A stretch of DNA of 64,000 nucleotides from Brevibacillus sp. JNUCC-41 (GTDB lineage: Bacteria > Bacillota > Bacilli > Bacillales > DSM-1321): positions 1 to 64,000 of the forward strand of contig NZ_CP062163.1 of assembly GCF_014844095.1 (NCBI RefSeq). The letters run 5' to 3'. Numbering within the stretch: the first letter of the stretch is position 1; each line of letters starts with the position of its first letter. The notes under the pieces are model-generated. The model was not told the DNA's origin. It ran no database searches and saw only the letters and a list, made by a program, of their open reading frames with translations. The translations under genes and the position numbers were made by a program. Positions 54,182 to 63,251 of the stretch are shown here, in pieces.

Positions 54182-54493
54182 TCAATCTTCTTCTTTATAA
54201 ATACCCCTCGAAGCTTTAATCATATTTTCCAGCCACATTTTCTTAAATACATTCACACGGCGAGGACTCCTATCCTCCTCTTCCTCCGTTGAATTTTCAG
54301 TTTCCTCTGCGGCCTCGGAAAGGATTTCATTTGAATTCCCTTCATCTGCTGAACTTTCCGTTGAACTGCTTTCATCTGATGAGCTTTCCGTTGATTCACT
54401 CTCGTTCGATGAGCTCTCCGTTGATTCGCTCTCGTATGATGAGCTTTCCGTTGATTCACTTTCGTACGCTGAACTTTCCGCTGAATATTCCAT
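54182..54493 (-). CDS. Ser/Glu-rich repeat protein, copy 1
   Basis: A 103-residue protein. Residues 1 to about 50 are copies of a 10-residue unit close to YESESTESSS. An acidic low-complexity stretch follows (AEETENSTEEEEDR), then a different, basic and hydrophobic end with NVFKKMWLENMIKASRGIY. TTGGAGG lies upstream of the ATG. The upstream 60 bp and first codons are almost the same as those of the ORF at 54614 to 54847, showing a tandem duplication including control region. The function is unknown; the sequence is likely disordered and could be a Ser/Tyr phosphorylation or mineral-binding surface. Confidence 0.6.
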   Translation of the reverse strand: MEYSAESSAYESESTESSSYESESTESSSNESESTESSSDESSSTESSADEGNSNEILSEAAEETENSTEEEEDRSPRRVNVFKKMWLENMIKASRGIYKEED

Positions 54494-54613
54494 TTATTCT
54501 TTAGCCTCCAATATATTTTATCCTTAGGGATATCCGTACTGCATATCTAATAGGAACTTGGCTTATTACCCACTTTAAAGTAATCTTCTAATTTAAATAT
54601 TTATTAAATCTGA

Positions 54614-54847
54614 TTAGCTTTCCGTCGATTCACCCTCGTCCGCTGAACATTCCGTTGATTCACTTTCGTACGCTGAACATTCCGTTGATTCACTTACGTA
54701 CGAAGAGCTTTCCGTTGATTCACTCTCGTACGAAGAGCTTTCTGTTGATTCACTCTCGTACGAAGAGCTTTCTGTTGATTCACTCTCGTACGAAGAGCTT
54801 TCCGTTGATTCACTTTCGTACGCTGAACTTTCCGTTGAATATTCCAT
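54614..54847 (-). CDS. Ser/Glu-rich repeat protein, copy 2 (lacks the distinct C-terminus)
   Basis: A 77-residue protein consisting almost only of 10-residue units (YESESTESSS and variants with Cys, ESTECSAYES). Same start (MEYS), ribosome binding site and upstream control region as copy 1, but the frame ends in TAA where copy 1 continues to its unique C-terminus. It may be an expanded, truncated paralogue. Unit number probably varies by slippage. Confidence 0.5.
   Translation of the reverse strand: MEYSTESSAYESESTESSSYESESTESSSYESESTESSSYESESTESSSYVSESTECSAYESESTECSADEGESTES
54617..54840 (-). repeat. Tandem 30-bp repeats within the Ser/Glu ORF
   Basis: About seven units of TTCCGTTGATTCACTCTCGT followed by ACGAAGAGCT, with the three central units nearly identical. 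Related units occur at 54350 to 54480. The reading frame is kept because the unit is 30 bp. Confidence 0.85.
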
Positions 54848-55818
54848 TTATTCTTTAGCCTCCAATATTCATTATTCTTTAGGGATATCCGTACTGCATA
54901 TATATGCGCCTTCTTTCTAATAGGGACTTTCCTAATCACCCATTTTAAAGTAACACTCCATCCGTTTTGCAAAATTCAGAAAATCCATTTTGACTGGTCA
55001 AATTCATTAGATAGAAAAACTTCTCTCCTTGCAAACAAAAAATAACCTCGGAATCTTTTTCGAAGCCACTTTATTATTTTTCCTTCATATTAGCTATGAA
55101 TGTCCCTTAAGGAACCGAACACCGATTTACCGCTACTTTCGTGAAGCAGGCCCTAGACATTTCCCTTTGCGATGATCTCGCCATCCTTAATCAGAATGAC
55201 TTCATCAAGGATGTTCTCATGATAACCATTTGCCTCACAAAGTCGATGTAAGACAGCAAGTTACATCGACGAACCACTAAAAGCCGGTACAGCCCAAATA
55301 TCATCACTGAAGTGATACAAAAAGAGGCTGAATCCTTTCGAGTTCATGAAACACTCCCCATTAAAACATCATAAACATGGAAATGACAAAAATTACCTCC
55401 GTCATAATATTTTACGACCAAACAACATCGCTGCAGACTGGGGAGGGATTGTAAATCCACAATCACATCTTCCCTTCATAATCTAAACATTTAAAAATCA
55501 AAGAGAAGATAATAAATGGCTGTAAGATCCAGATTATAAAAAGACTTGCAATCTCTAAATATTTGAATGTAAACAAAAAAGTAAACACTAGGCCAAATTA
55601 CACAACAAGCAACGAAAAAAGTGTAGATTTCTCAATCGGTCACTGCATTAAACTTTTAATGAATCTAACTTCCTACCCCTCGGATCTGTTCTAATCACTG
55701 GTAAACAATACACCAAAATATGGTAAAGGTATTATAAAATAGTAAATTATACTATTCTTTTATTATGAAATTAAATATAATAGATGAAGTGGTTACAAAA
55801 AGAGGAAGGAAGTAAAAT
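54848..55818. other. Long gene-poor stretch
   Basis: Nearly 1 kb. The part next to 54848 duplicates the upstream region of copy 1 (shared TTAGGGATATCCGTACTGCA and CTTTAAAGT blocks). A possible gene remnant lies at 55163 to 55263. The end, AT-rich, probably contains the promoter of the LCP gene. Nothing else is recognised. Confidence 0.4.
55163..55263 (-). pseudogene. Possible remnant of an ABC transporter ATPase
   Basis: A minus-strand frame reads HENILDEVILIKDGEIIAKG and stops. The pattern (loop, DEVILIKDGEIIA) is like the segment after the switch His in ABC ATPases, but nothing upstream belongs to such a gene. Weak evidence: only about 30 codons. Confidence 0.25.
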
Positions 55819-56748
55819 ATGAGACATGAAAAAAAGAAGAAAAAGAAACGGACATGGCTGAAGGTAGTCGGGATAATTGTCCTACTTTTCTTATTAGCTG
55901 GGGGAGCTTTTGCCTACTCCGTATGGAATCATCTGACTAAAACTGTTGACACGATGCATACACCAATAGACCGTACCACGGATAAACGAACGAAAGACCT
56001 TGCCCTATCAGATCAGGAGCCATTCTCTATGCTCATGCTTGGTGTCGATGAACGTGATGGCGACAAAGGGCGTTCAGATACAATGATCGTCTTGACAGTC
56101 AATCCACAAAAGAAATCGGTCAAAATGCTAAGCATTCCGCGTGATACACGGACCGAAATCGTCGGTCATGGTACACAGGACAAAATCAACCATGCATTTG
56201 CCTTCGGCGGAGCGAAAATGTCCATGGATACCGTTGAAAACTTCCTTGATATCCCAATCGACTATTATATGAAAATCAATATGGAAGGCTTCAAGGATAT
56301 CGTTGACGCAGTCGGCGGCGTGACCGTGCAAAACGATTTGGACTTCACCTCCGATGGCATTCATTTTGCAAAAGGAACGCAGACCCTTAACGGGAAAGAA
56401 GCGCTTGCCTATTCAAGAATGAGACATGATGATCCAAGTGGTGATTTTGGCCGTCAATCCAGACAACGTGCCATCATCGAAGCAGTCATCAAGGAAGGCG
56501 CAAGCCTTTCATCCTTGACGAAATACGATGAAGTCTTCGATGCACTCGGTAATAATATCCAGACTAATTTGACGTTTGATGACATGATGGACATCCAAAA
56601 GAACTACAGAGATGCAAGCAAAAGCATTACCCAATCATCCATAAACGGCAACGGAACGAAAATCGACGGAATCTACTATTATATTGTGTCGGATGAAGAA
56701 AAAGAAAAGGTTCAATCCGAATTAAAAGAACAATTATCCATTAAATAA
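55819..56748 (+). CDS. LCP family cell-wall polymer ligase (LytR-CpsA-Psr)
   Basis: A 309-residue protein: basic cytoplasmic start, membrane anchor at about 15 to 36, and an extracellular LCP domain with FSMLMLGVDERDGDKGRSDTM, MLSIPRDTRTEI, KINHAFAFGG, the DAVGGV motif and AYSRMRHDDPSGDFGRQSRQR, which holds the conserved Arg residues that bind the polyprenyl pyrophosphate. Such enzymes (TagT/U/V) attach teichoic acids or other polymers to peptidoglycan. GAGGAAGG precedes the ATG. Which paralogue it is cannot be told. Confidence 0.93.
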   Translation: MRHEKKKKKKRTWLKVVGIIVLLFLLAGGAFAYSVWNHLTKTVDTMHTPIDRTTDKRTKDLALSDQEPFSMLMLGVDERDGDKGRSDTMIVLTVNPQKKSVKMLSIPRDTRTEIVGHGTQDKINHAFAFGGAKMSMDTVENFLDIPIDYYMKINMEGFKDIVDAVGGVTVQNDLDFTSDGIHFAKGTQTLNGKEALAYSRMRHDDPSGDFGRQSRQRAIIEAVIKEGASLSSLTKYDEVFDALGNNIQTNLTFDDMMDIQKNYRDASKSITQSSINGNGTKIDGIYYYIVSDEEKEKVQSELKEQLSIK

Positions 56749-56765
56749 GAAAAAATGAAAGAGCT

Positions 56766-56797
56766 GTCCGGACCCGCATCCTGACAGCTTTTTCATT
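56766..56797 (+). terminator. Terminator after the LCP gene
   Basis: AGCTGTC and GACAGCT arms with a 15-bp loop, followed by TTTTTC on the plus strand. Confidence 0.7.
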
Positions 56798-57023
56798 TTC
56801 CCCGTCCAATATTCTGACAAAAAACGAACACCAATTGTAGAGATTTGTTGGAATTTTTGTTGTTTATTAGGCATTAAAAGACGGTATAATCTAATATGAG
56901 CTGAATATTCCATCTCCCCTTGCCCCTTTCATCACTAGACTCAATTATTCTTTGGACCTGGAATTCCACAACCAACTTTCATCAACTATCATAAAAAAAC
57001 CAAAACAAAAGGAGTGTATTTAA

Positions 57024-57125
57024 ATGAAAATCAAAGCAGGCAGCTGGGCTATGCTAAGCACACAGGACAAAATGTTCATTCTGAAAGCCATCAGTGATCG
57101 TTCAAGAATGAAATATGTTTCATGA
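57024..57125 (+). CDS. Tiny ORF with a strong ribosome binding site
   Basis: 33 residues starting MKIKAGSWAMLSTQDKMFI, then LKAISDRSRMKYVS. AAGGAG lies 9 bp upstream of the ATG. Isolated on the plus strand. The strong site is the only support; no family is recognised. Confidence 0.4.
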   Translation: MKIKAGSWAMLSTQDKMFILKAISDRSRMKYVS

Positions 57126-57209
57126 GAAGTAAATCTATCCGGCACTACATGAGAGCATCACCTCTCCCTTTTCAATAAAACGAACTTGAGCCTGAAAAAG
57201 GAGAGGAAT

Positions 57210-57566
57210 CTATTCAAACCGATAATCCCATAACAAACGCCATTCGCCTTTTTCTTTGACGACATAGCAATTTTGTTCCAAAGTAAACATTCCATAGCGA
57301 GAATTGAAGACCTGTGTAACTGGAACTTCATAGGCCGTTTTATGCAGCCTTCCACTCTTATCCAACTTCCAGTTCTTCACTTTCTTAGAACGGCCTACAT
57401 CATACTGAAAGGACTCCACATCCATATGCTGTAAAAATACATGTGACCGATTTTGCACATAATCTGCTCGATTCGGAAATTTCAGCTTCGAAACGCTTTT
57501 TAAACTACTAGTCCATTTAAAAGTAATACAAGCTTCTGTACCAGGAGAATACTCGTCAAAAGACGC
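57210..57566 (-). pseudogene. 5'-truncated remnant of an unidentified gene
   Basis: The minus-strand frame is open from a TAG at 57569 to the stop at 57210 (118 codons) but has no ATG or ribosome binding site before codon 36. The C-terminal half (VTQVFNSRYGMFTLEQNCYVVKE pattern, ending EWRLLWDYRFE) looks like a real folded domain, similar in style to NTF2-like domains. It may be the tail of a decayed gene. A GTG at 57458 would give 82 residues. Confidence 0.4.
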
Positions 57567-57689
57567 CTATAAGAATCTTACTTCTCCTCACCCTCATAGG
57601 TATCATTTATTAACGAAAAAAAAGAAGCATGTTTAGACATGCTCCTAAATATGTATCGTAAAATGATATTTAAATTTATTGGTGCCATC

Positions 57690-57893
57690 TTACATCAATA
57701 CAAGAAAAAACATGACCATCCCCCATGAAACGAGCAGAATAAGGATAAAGTATCTTATGGATCATATTCTTTCAGGTTCCTCAATGATCCCACTTAATTT
57801 CTCCTTGATCTCCTCCACCATTTCATTCACAGTAACATCTTGTCCAGACTCACCTTTTGCAAAAGTGTCTTTTAAAATATCAAAAAAATCCAT
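57690..57893 (-). pseudogene. Small membrane-anchored protein interrupted by a stop codon
   Basis: ATG 57893 follows GGAGTGG at a good distance and gives 43 residues (MDFFDILKDTFAKGESGQDV at the start, an acidic helix, ending EEPERI), then TGA. Continuing in the same frame for 23 codons gives SIRYFILILLVSWGMVMFF, a clear membrane anchor, before TAA. A single base change probably cut off the anchor. The short form could still be made. Confidence 0.45.
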
Positions 57894-58124
57894 TTCAAAT
57901 TTCCACTCCACCATTTCATAAGTTGTCCCTAATCTTTTTTCAAAGAGAAGGAATATAACTCTTTTATTATAGTAGAGACTGGCAAGCTGAATCTACTATA
58001 ATACAGAAAAATCACAGAAAATTAACATTTTCTAAATATTCAGTAGGGATGAATACCACTAGCCAATATGTGTAGATAAAAAAACAAAAAAGGACCGATT
58101 CCTCAGCCCCTTCGATACCACAAA

Positions 58125-58262
58125 TTATGCTTGCCCCATAAAATAGGTCATTAATGAAATCAAAACTAAAATAATAGTAATATAAGTCCCAATAAAAATT
58201 TTCTTGCTTCTCTGTTTCTTTTCATATACTTCCTCGAACGTAATGAATTTGTTTTTTGTCAT
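58125..58262 (-). CDS. Small single-pass membrane protein
   Basis: 45 residues from ATG 58262, which has GAAGGAG upstream. A charged N-terminal half (MTKNKFITFEEVYEKKQRSKK) precedes one hydrophobic segment (IFIGTYITIILVLISLMTYF). Isolated, unknown function. Confidence 0.5.
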   Translation of the reverse strand: MTKNKFITFEEVYEKKQRSKKIFIGTYITIILVLISLMTYFMGQA

Positions 58263-58502
58263 CAAATAATCTCCTTCTAGTTTGATGGCAGCTATCTGAC
58301 ATCGCCTTTTGCGAAGTCCCTTTGCTTGATCTCTATAGTGTAGTATCGGCACATCATCAAATACATTTAAGCATTATTAACTATTTTTTATAGGCTATAT
58401 TTCTTAAATTTGCAGAAGGTTGCGACTAACGCATTATGTACAATAACTAAATTCCATGATTTTCATGTGAAATCCTGCCTGGGCATCATTTTAATTAAGC
58501 AC

Positions 58503-58616
58503 TTACATAATAAAATTCATGATTATTTTTATCCAACCTAAGAATGATAACCATAACGGTACACTGAATAAAGTTCCCCATATTAATCCCTTCATAAAAG
58601 CATTAAGTCCATCCAT
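58503..58616 (-). CDS. Small membrane protein
   Basis: 37 residues: MDGLNAFMKGLIWGTLFSV and a second hydrophobic half with WLSFLGWIKIIMNF. GAGAGGG lies about 10 bp before the ATG. This type of short protein is common in Bacillaceae intergenic DNA; function unknown. Confidence 0.45.
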   Translation of the reverse strand: MDGLNAFMKGLIWGTLFSVPLWLSFLGWIKIIMNFIM

Positions 58617-58708
58617 AATAAAAATCCCTCTCAATTAGGTTTTATTTTTATTATTGTCCCCATACTCTTTATTCTAGATACCTTTACGGTAATTTCGTGT
58701 AATGAAAA

Positions 58709-58740
58709 CAAAAAAGAAGACTGTATAACAGCCTTCCCTA
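58709..58740 (-). terminator. Terminator after the SinI-like gene
   Basis: On the minus strand GGCTGT and ACAGTC arms (one G-U pair), then TCTTTTTTG. Confidence 0.6.
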
Positions 58741-58750
58741 AGATAATTTT

Positions 58751-58855
58751 TCATTTTCCTTTTATGAACTCCCGCACCTCTTCAATAGATAAACCTAAAC
58801 TTTTAGCCTCTAACATTAGATAAACCCATTCTTCCCGTTCATTGTTAGCTTCCAT
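58751..58855 (-). CDS. SinI-like anti-repressor peptide
   Basis: 34 residues. The core REEWVYLMLEAKSLGLSIEE followed by VREFIKGK fits the Sin domain shared by SinI and the C-terminus of SinR (pattern EWVxLMxEAKxxxxSxEEIRxFL). It has no helix-turn-helix, so it resembles SinI, which binds SinR and releases biofilm genes from repression. GGGTGGGA precedes the ATG and a terminator follows. No sinR gene is nearby in the window, so it is an orphan copy. Confidence 0.8.
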   Translation of the reverse strand: MEANNEREEWVYLMLEAKSLGLSIEEVREFIKGK

Positions 58856-58862
58856 GTCGAAT

Positions 58863-59369
58863 CCCACCCTACTTGTGGTAACACAGCCGTCTTAGCATTT
58901 AGCCTTAGACCTGTAATTTTGCCTCCCTACTTTTCAATAGGTTTGCCTTTCTCAAGAATATTTCACCTTAATTACTCCCAAGATTGATAAATCTCTTGAA
59001 TCCCTGTTTCCATGGTGCTAAATAAACTATCATTCACTAAAAAATTCCCTTTAATTAAAACTATATTAATGTTAATTATACTTAAAATCGTATTAATAGC
59101 TCTTAATACTATTCGTTTTTTTCTGCCATTTTTCAACACTATTCATCAAAAAGTGACATTACAATGTTAACACATTGGTATTATGTGCTTTCTTTACAAC
59201 TCATTTATTAAAAATACATTTATAATAGCTATTAATACGCTCGAACTTGCTATTTTACAAAAATAGTATTTCGAAATATAAATTCAGTTTTAATTTTTTT
59301 CCCCTAAGAAAAAAAGCCAGCATTACAAACCATACTATGGCTGTAACCTGACTGTTCGTGAACAAATAT
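58863..59369. other. AT-rich intergenic region
   Basis: About 500 bp without a gene. A hairpin at about 59311 to 59355 (minus strand: TTACA-GCCATA and TATGG-TTTGTAA followed by TGGCTTTTTTT) is the likely terminator of the lasso cluster. Confidence 0.5.
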
Positions 59370-61169
59370 TTACACACTTGATTCCATTTGGATACCTAAT
59401 AAATTGCTAAACATCCCTCTTTTTTCATTAGCTAACTGGTTATATTCACCAACCTGAATAATTTCTCCCTGATCCATGACCAACACTTGATCGGCATTGC
59501 GAATCGTCGATAAACGGTGAGCTATGACGATGATGGTCATTTTCCCTTTTAATCTTTCAATAGCTGATTGAATCTTCGCTTCGTTCTCGGTATCCAATGC
59601 GCTTGTCGCTTCATCCAATACCAGTATGGCAGGTTTGCGTAAAATCGCTCTGGCTAACACTAGACGCTGCCTTTCCCCTCCTGACAGTCGGACACCTCGA
59701 TCACCGATTAGTGTATCCAGACCTTGAGGAAGCTTACTGACAAAATCAGCAGCTGCAGCGAATTCCAAAGACTCCCATATGGATTTCTCACTTGCATCAG
59801 GGTCAATGATCAGCAGGTTTTCCCTTATTGTTGCATTAAAGAGAAACGGATCTTGCGGGATATAACTTATGGACCTCCGCAGCGATAATAAGCGGTCATT
59901 AGTAAGGGGAATATCATCTATTCTGACTTCCCCCCTATCAGGTTGATTTAATCCCATTAATATATCAATTAAGGTGCTTTTTCCGGCACCTGATCGTCCT
60001 ACTATAGCGGTCATACGGTTAGATGGTATGTGTATGTTTATATTTTTCAGGGCATAAGTGCTTTCATTTTGATCATAACTAAAATAAACATTACGGCAAT
60101 CCAACCCTTGTTCAATATCAATAGGCTTGATATTTTTATAATCAGATTCATATAACTCTCTTGCGGCTCTACATTCATTTTGTAAATCCGATAGTGCTTT
60201 AAAAGACGGAAGCGTAGATCCTATTTGCTCTAAATTCGATTGAATGCTAGTAAACCTTGGCCATAACCTTGAAAAAATAACCGTAATCAGCATTAATTGT
60301 GCTGGCTGGGCCATGAACATCTTTATCGAAAAAAATACAAAAATGGCAATTAAGACTGAAGATACAATTTTGAAGATCATTTGGGAAGTAGTATTTAAAG
60401 TCGTTAACTTGATTCTGTTTTTTTCCATTCTCTTACTTAAAGACAGAAACCAGTTCAGATGAGATTCCTCTAGGGAATTACTTTTGATATCTTTCATTCC
60501 GTTAAGGTGATCTGTCATGCCCGCTAAATAGGTTTGTGTGAGCTGATAGGTTTCCTTCCCAATGGACTGAGACTTTTTCACAAATTTCCGGGACGAAAAA
60601 ATAAGAATGAACCCAAAGGCTATTATAAAACTCGTCATTGGAACAGATAAATAAAAAGCTATACCGATTTGAATGAAAGTAAATATAAGTGAGGATATAA
60701 ACTGTAAAAATAAATTTATCCCTGCACTTACATTGAAGGTTTCATTAGTCATGATGTTGATAATATCGGATTTCCTCTTTTTTAAATAAAATCCCCAATT
60801 GACTTGCAGAAGACTTCCATACGCCTCATCCCTTAACTTTCTAACAAAACCTTGTTGGATTTTCACTCCCAAGATTGTTTGATTCCGCTTAAATACACTT
60901 TGTCCCACCATTAATATCACATAAACTCCAAGTATTAATAAAAGGCTTAGCGTTTCCGGAATTCCCAAGAATAACTCATTAATCCAGCTTATGAAAGGTA
61001 CTTCATCCGTTTTTATATCCATTACACCGGTCAATCCAATCAATGGGATCAATAAGAAAATTCCTGCACTTTCTAAAAAACCTATTAAAATCATACAAAC
61101 AAGATTGATATAGAGAATTTTTCCCGAATAATCATGTATTTGTTTCGTAAAAAGTAACAGATGCTTCAT
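59370..61169 (-). CDS. Lasso peptide ABC exporter (D protein)
   Basis: About 599 residues from ATG 61169, with GGAGG 8 bp upstream. Six membrane segments in the first 310 residues, then a nucleotide-binding domain: Walker A VGRSGAGKSTL near 370, Q-loop ISYIPQDPFLF, signature RLSGGERQRLVLARAIL, Walker B ILVLDEATSALD and the switch His in IVIAHRLSTI. A homodimeric exporter, no peptidase domain. Last gene of the lasso operon, so it most likely exports and gives immunity to the mature peptide. Confidence 0.9.
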   Translation of the reverse strand: MKHLLLFTKQIHDYSGKILYINLVCMILIGFLESAGIFLLIPLIGLTGVMDIKTDEVPFISWINELFLGIPETLSLLLILGVYVILMVGQSVFKRNQTILGVKIQQGFVRKLRDEAYGSLLQVNWGFYLKKRKSDIINIMTNETFNVSAGINLFLQFISSLIFTFIQIGIAFYLSVPMTSFIIAFGFILIFSSRKFVKKSQSIGKETYQLTQTYLAGMTDHLNGMKDIKSNSLEESHLNWFLSLSKRMEKNRIKLTTLNTTSQMIFKIVSSVLIAIFVFFSIKMFMAQPAQLMLITVIFSRLWPRFTSIQSNLEQIGSTLPSFKALSDLQNECRAARELYESDYKNIKPIDIEQGLDCRNVYFSYDQNESTYALKNINIHIPSNRMTAIVGRSGAGKSTLIDILMGLNQPDRGEVRIDDIPLTNDRLLSLRRSISYIPQDPFLFNATIRENLLIIDPDASEKSIWESLEFAAAADFVSKLPQGLDTLIGDRGVRLSGGERQRLVLARAILRKPAILVLDEATSALDTENEAKIQSAIERLKGKMTIIVIAHRLSTIRNADQVLVMDQGEIIQVGEYNQLANEKRGMFSNLLGIQMESSV

Positions 61170-61372
61170 CACCATATCCTCCATTCGCAGCCATTATTTG
61201 ATCGTTTTCCTCCATGTTACCGGTGGTAAAGCGCGAAAATGGAAGGAAAGGTATCGGGTATCCACTTTTTTAAGATTATTTATCACAATGAAGATAGTAA
61301 GGTAGGGTGTTGACGCGTGGACTCCTGGACCTTGGAGGGTTTATTTGGTTAAAATGGAATGTTTTAAGGTTG

Positions 61373-61855
61373 TTAACTAGATTCCTGTTCTTTCAGACCT
61401 CTACTTCTGTTCTTTTTAGAGAACTTAGAAACAACAGTGAACCTATCCATCACTTCAGCTCCGGTTATATAAAAAGGTCCACTGCGCAGCCAAGCATGTG
61501 CAATGAGCCCTCCATTCTCATCTTTGGCTGTACCTAAATAAAGAGTGCTATCAATCTTTCGTTTTTCCAACATCTTCATAGCCGCTATGGCCTTTACAAG
61601 ACACTGGCTTTCCCATATGGTGTAGCGGCTCATAATATTTATAGCCCGCGATACATTTGCTAAAGTCTCTTTATCCACTGCATTCAATTCATATGATGAC
61701 TCTTTCATCAGTTCACCAAGTGTTGGGGCAACTTTTGAAAAGGAAATGCTTTTAAGATAGCGGGCCCGGCCTAAATGTAAAAAGGCTTCGATATACAGCA
61801 GCTTTGTCTTGAAATCTAATCGAAGAAAAGTCTGAGCTTTCTTTACGATATTCAT
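61373..61855 (-). CDS. Lasso peptide leader protease (B2, transglutaminase-like)
   Basis: A 160-residue protein of the lasso B2 type. The catalytic triad can be placed: Cys in IWESQCLVKAIAAMKML, His in GGLIAHAWLRSG and an acidic residue in the following ITGAEVMDRF. The N-terminal helical part (LRLDFKTKLLYIEAFLHLGRAR) is common in B2 proteins. It cuts the precursor after the leader. It follows the B1 gene by 33 bp; the split B1/B2 arrangement is typical of Firmicute and actinobacterial clusters. Confidence 0.92.
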   Translation of the reverse strand: MNIVKKAQTFLRLDFKTKLLYIEAFLHLGRARYLKSISFSKVAPTLGELMKESSYELNAVDKETLANVSRAINIMSRYTIWESQCLVKAIAAMKMLEKRKIDSTLYLGTAKDENGGLIAHAWLRSGPFYITGAEVMDRFTVVSKFSKKNRSRGLKEQESS

Positions 61856-61888
61856 TGTTTTAGCCTCCTAGACTAAAGATTCATTATA

Positions 61889-62179
61889 CTAGGAATGTAT
61901 GCTAACTAAACCTTGTTCCAGCAATTGACTTAAAAAGTCCGTGACATGCTCTTTACAATCGGTCGGATCGACATTGTATTGTGACTGTAATGTTGTAACT
62001 AACTCTTGAATTGTAATGGGTTCCTTCATTAACTCCCAAATTTGCCCGCCTAGTTCACCTAAATTATAATATTTTCCGTTAGAAACGCTTAACATGACTT
62101 TTTCCCCATCCATGTCACTTACTATGTTTCCTGGATTTTGGCTATATAGACTTTTTGTTTCAAGTTGATTAATATTCAT
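61889..62179 (-). CDS. Lasso peptide leader recognition protein (B1, PqqD-like)
   Basis: About 96 residues from ATG 62179, with GGGAGG 9 bp upstream. PqqD/RRE fold: PGNIVSDMDGEKVMLSVSNG, KYYNLGELGGQIWELM, then ITIQELVTTLQSQYNV and a closing helix (DFLSQLLEQGLV). It binds the precursor leader and presents it to the B2 protease. It overlaps the kinase gene by 11 bp. Confidence 0.92.
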   Translation of the reverse strand: MNINQLETKSLYSQNPGNIVSDMDGEKVMLSVSNGKYYNLGELGGQIWELMKEPITIQELVTTLQSQYNVDPTDCKEHVTDFLSQLLEQGLVSIHS

Positions 62180-63110
62180 GAACACTTTCCTCCCTTTTTA
62201 ATGCATGTAAAATTGTTTCGGATAAGTTCGGAGCCGTGAAACGGTCCGTTGGTCTACGTAGTTGGAAAAACTCGATTTTCTTAATCATTTTGGCTGAAGT
62301 GTTGAAATGCCAGTCCATCAATCCAGATCTTTGGATAAAAAAATTGCGATATGTATGATGATATAATTTATAAAATCTTTGAAGAGATGGTATTGGCTTG
62401 ATATCTATCTCGGTATCTTCACTCTTGATCAATTCAAAAACACCAGCAAGCGGGAGTTGTTCGGTAATAAACTGATCTTGAACAGGAACAGCGAATTTAT
62501 CTTCTCTAACAATGAGTGGCTGATAGTTATTTGAATCCATTTCAAAATGATTTAAGCTCTCCAGCCATAATTTTTGTTGTGGATATGAAGGGGTTACAAT
62601 GGGTATATTTTCATTATTTAGAGTTACTGGTATGACATCATCACTCATGAGCTTATAGCCCCTTTTTAAAAAAGCTGAAGCAAGAGTGGATTTCCCAGCA
62701 CCAGAATCACCAACAATCGCATATGCCTTTCCATCTATGGCCACCGCACTTCCATGTATAGGAAGGATTTTTCTTTGCATCAAAATGGCACCCATGCATG
62801 TTCCGAGGATATAAAGCCGTATCTCATCTTCTTGCGCCTCATCAATTGGACAAAATTCTATTCTATTACCACTTTGGATCAAGAAAATGGCAGTATTGGA
62901 AACATGGAACATAATCCAGTCTTTCTTAATTACAAAATCATCTTCTGGAACTGAATGCTCAGACCATAATGCATGGAGATCCGCTTTTTCGATAACAATA
63001 TCCGTTTTATCATCCACTATATTAATAGGAAGCAATTCAGGCAATGCTATATCACTTGAAACGGTTAAACCATACGCTTCATAAACTGTTCTTATTTTGA
63101 TACCGATCAT
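62169..63110 (-). CDS. HPr-kinase-like lasso peptide tailoring kinase
   Basis: About 313 residues from ATG 63110, preceded by GGGGG; the reading to 63128 starts inside this site. Walker A AIVGDSGAGKSTLASAF near 137, followed by LMSDDVIPV with the acidic residue that in HprK/P proteins activates the Ser hydroxyl. Residues before 110 are a variable N-terminal domain. In the paeninodin cluster the related enzyme phosphorylates the C-terminal Ser of the precursor. Position between precursor and B1 and the C-terminal Ser in the precursor support the same role. Confidence 0.88.
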   Translation of the reverse strand: MIGIKIRTVYEAYGLTVSSDIALPELLPINIVDDKTDIVIEKADLHALWSEHSVPEDDFVIKKDWIMFHVSNTAIFLIQSGNRIEFCPIDEAQEDEIRLYILGTCMGAILMQRKILPIHGSAVAIDGKAYAIVGDSGAGKSTLASAFLKRGYKLMSDDVIPVTLNNENIPIVTPSYPQQKLWLESLNHFEMDSNNYQPLIVREDKFAVPVQDQFITEQLPLAGVFELIKSEDTEIDIKPIPSLQRFYKLYHHTYRNFFIQRSGLMDWHFNTSAKMIKKIEFFQLRRPTDRFTAPNLSETILHALKREESVHEY

Positions 63111-63251
63111 ATAAATACCCCCGTACATAAATAACGTCTCTTAATTAGACAGTTCGAATGTTTAATACTTTGTTATTCTTGAAGTCATACCCCTATTAAC
63201 TGGATAAATAGGGGCTTAGGGGAACCTAACAGACTTTGTAGCGTAAAAAGT

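Noticed and set aside
54617..54840. 30-bp direct repeats considered as a CRISPR array
   Set aside because: The units are contiguous with no spacers and keep an open reading frame; no cas genes are present.
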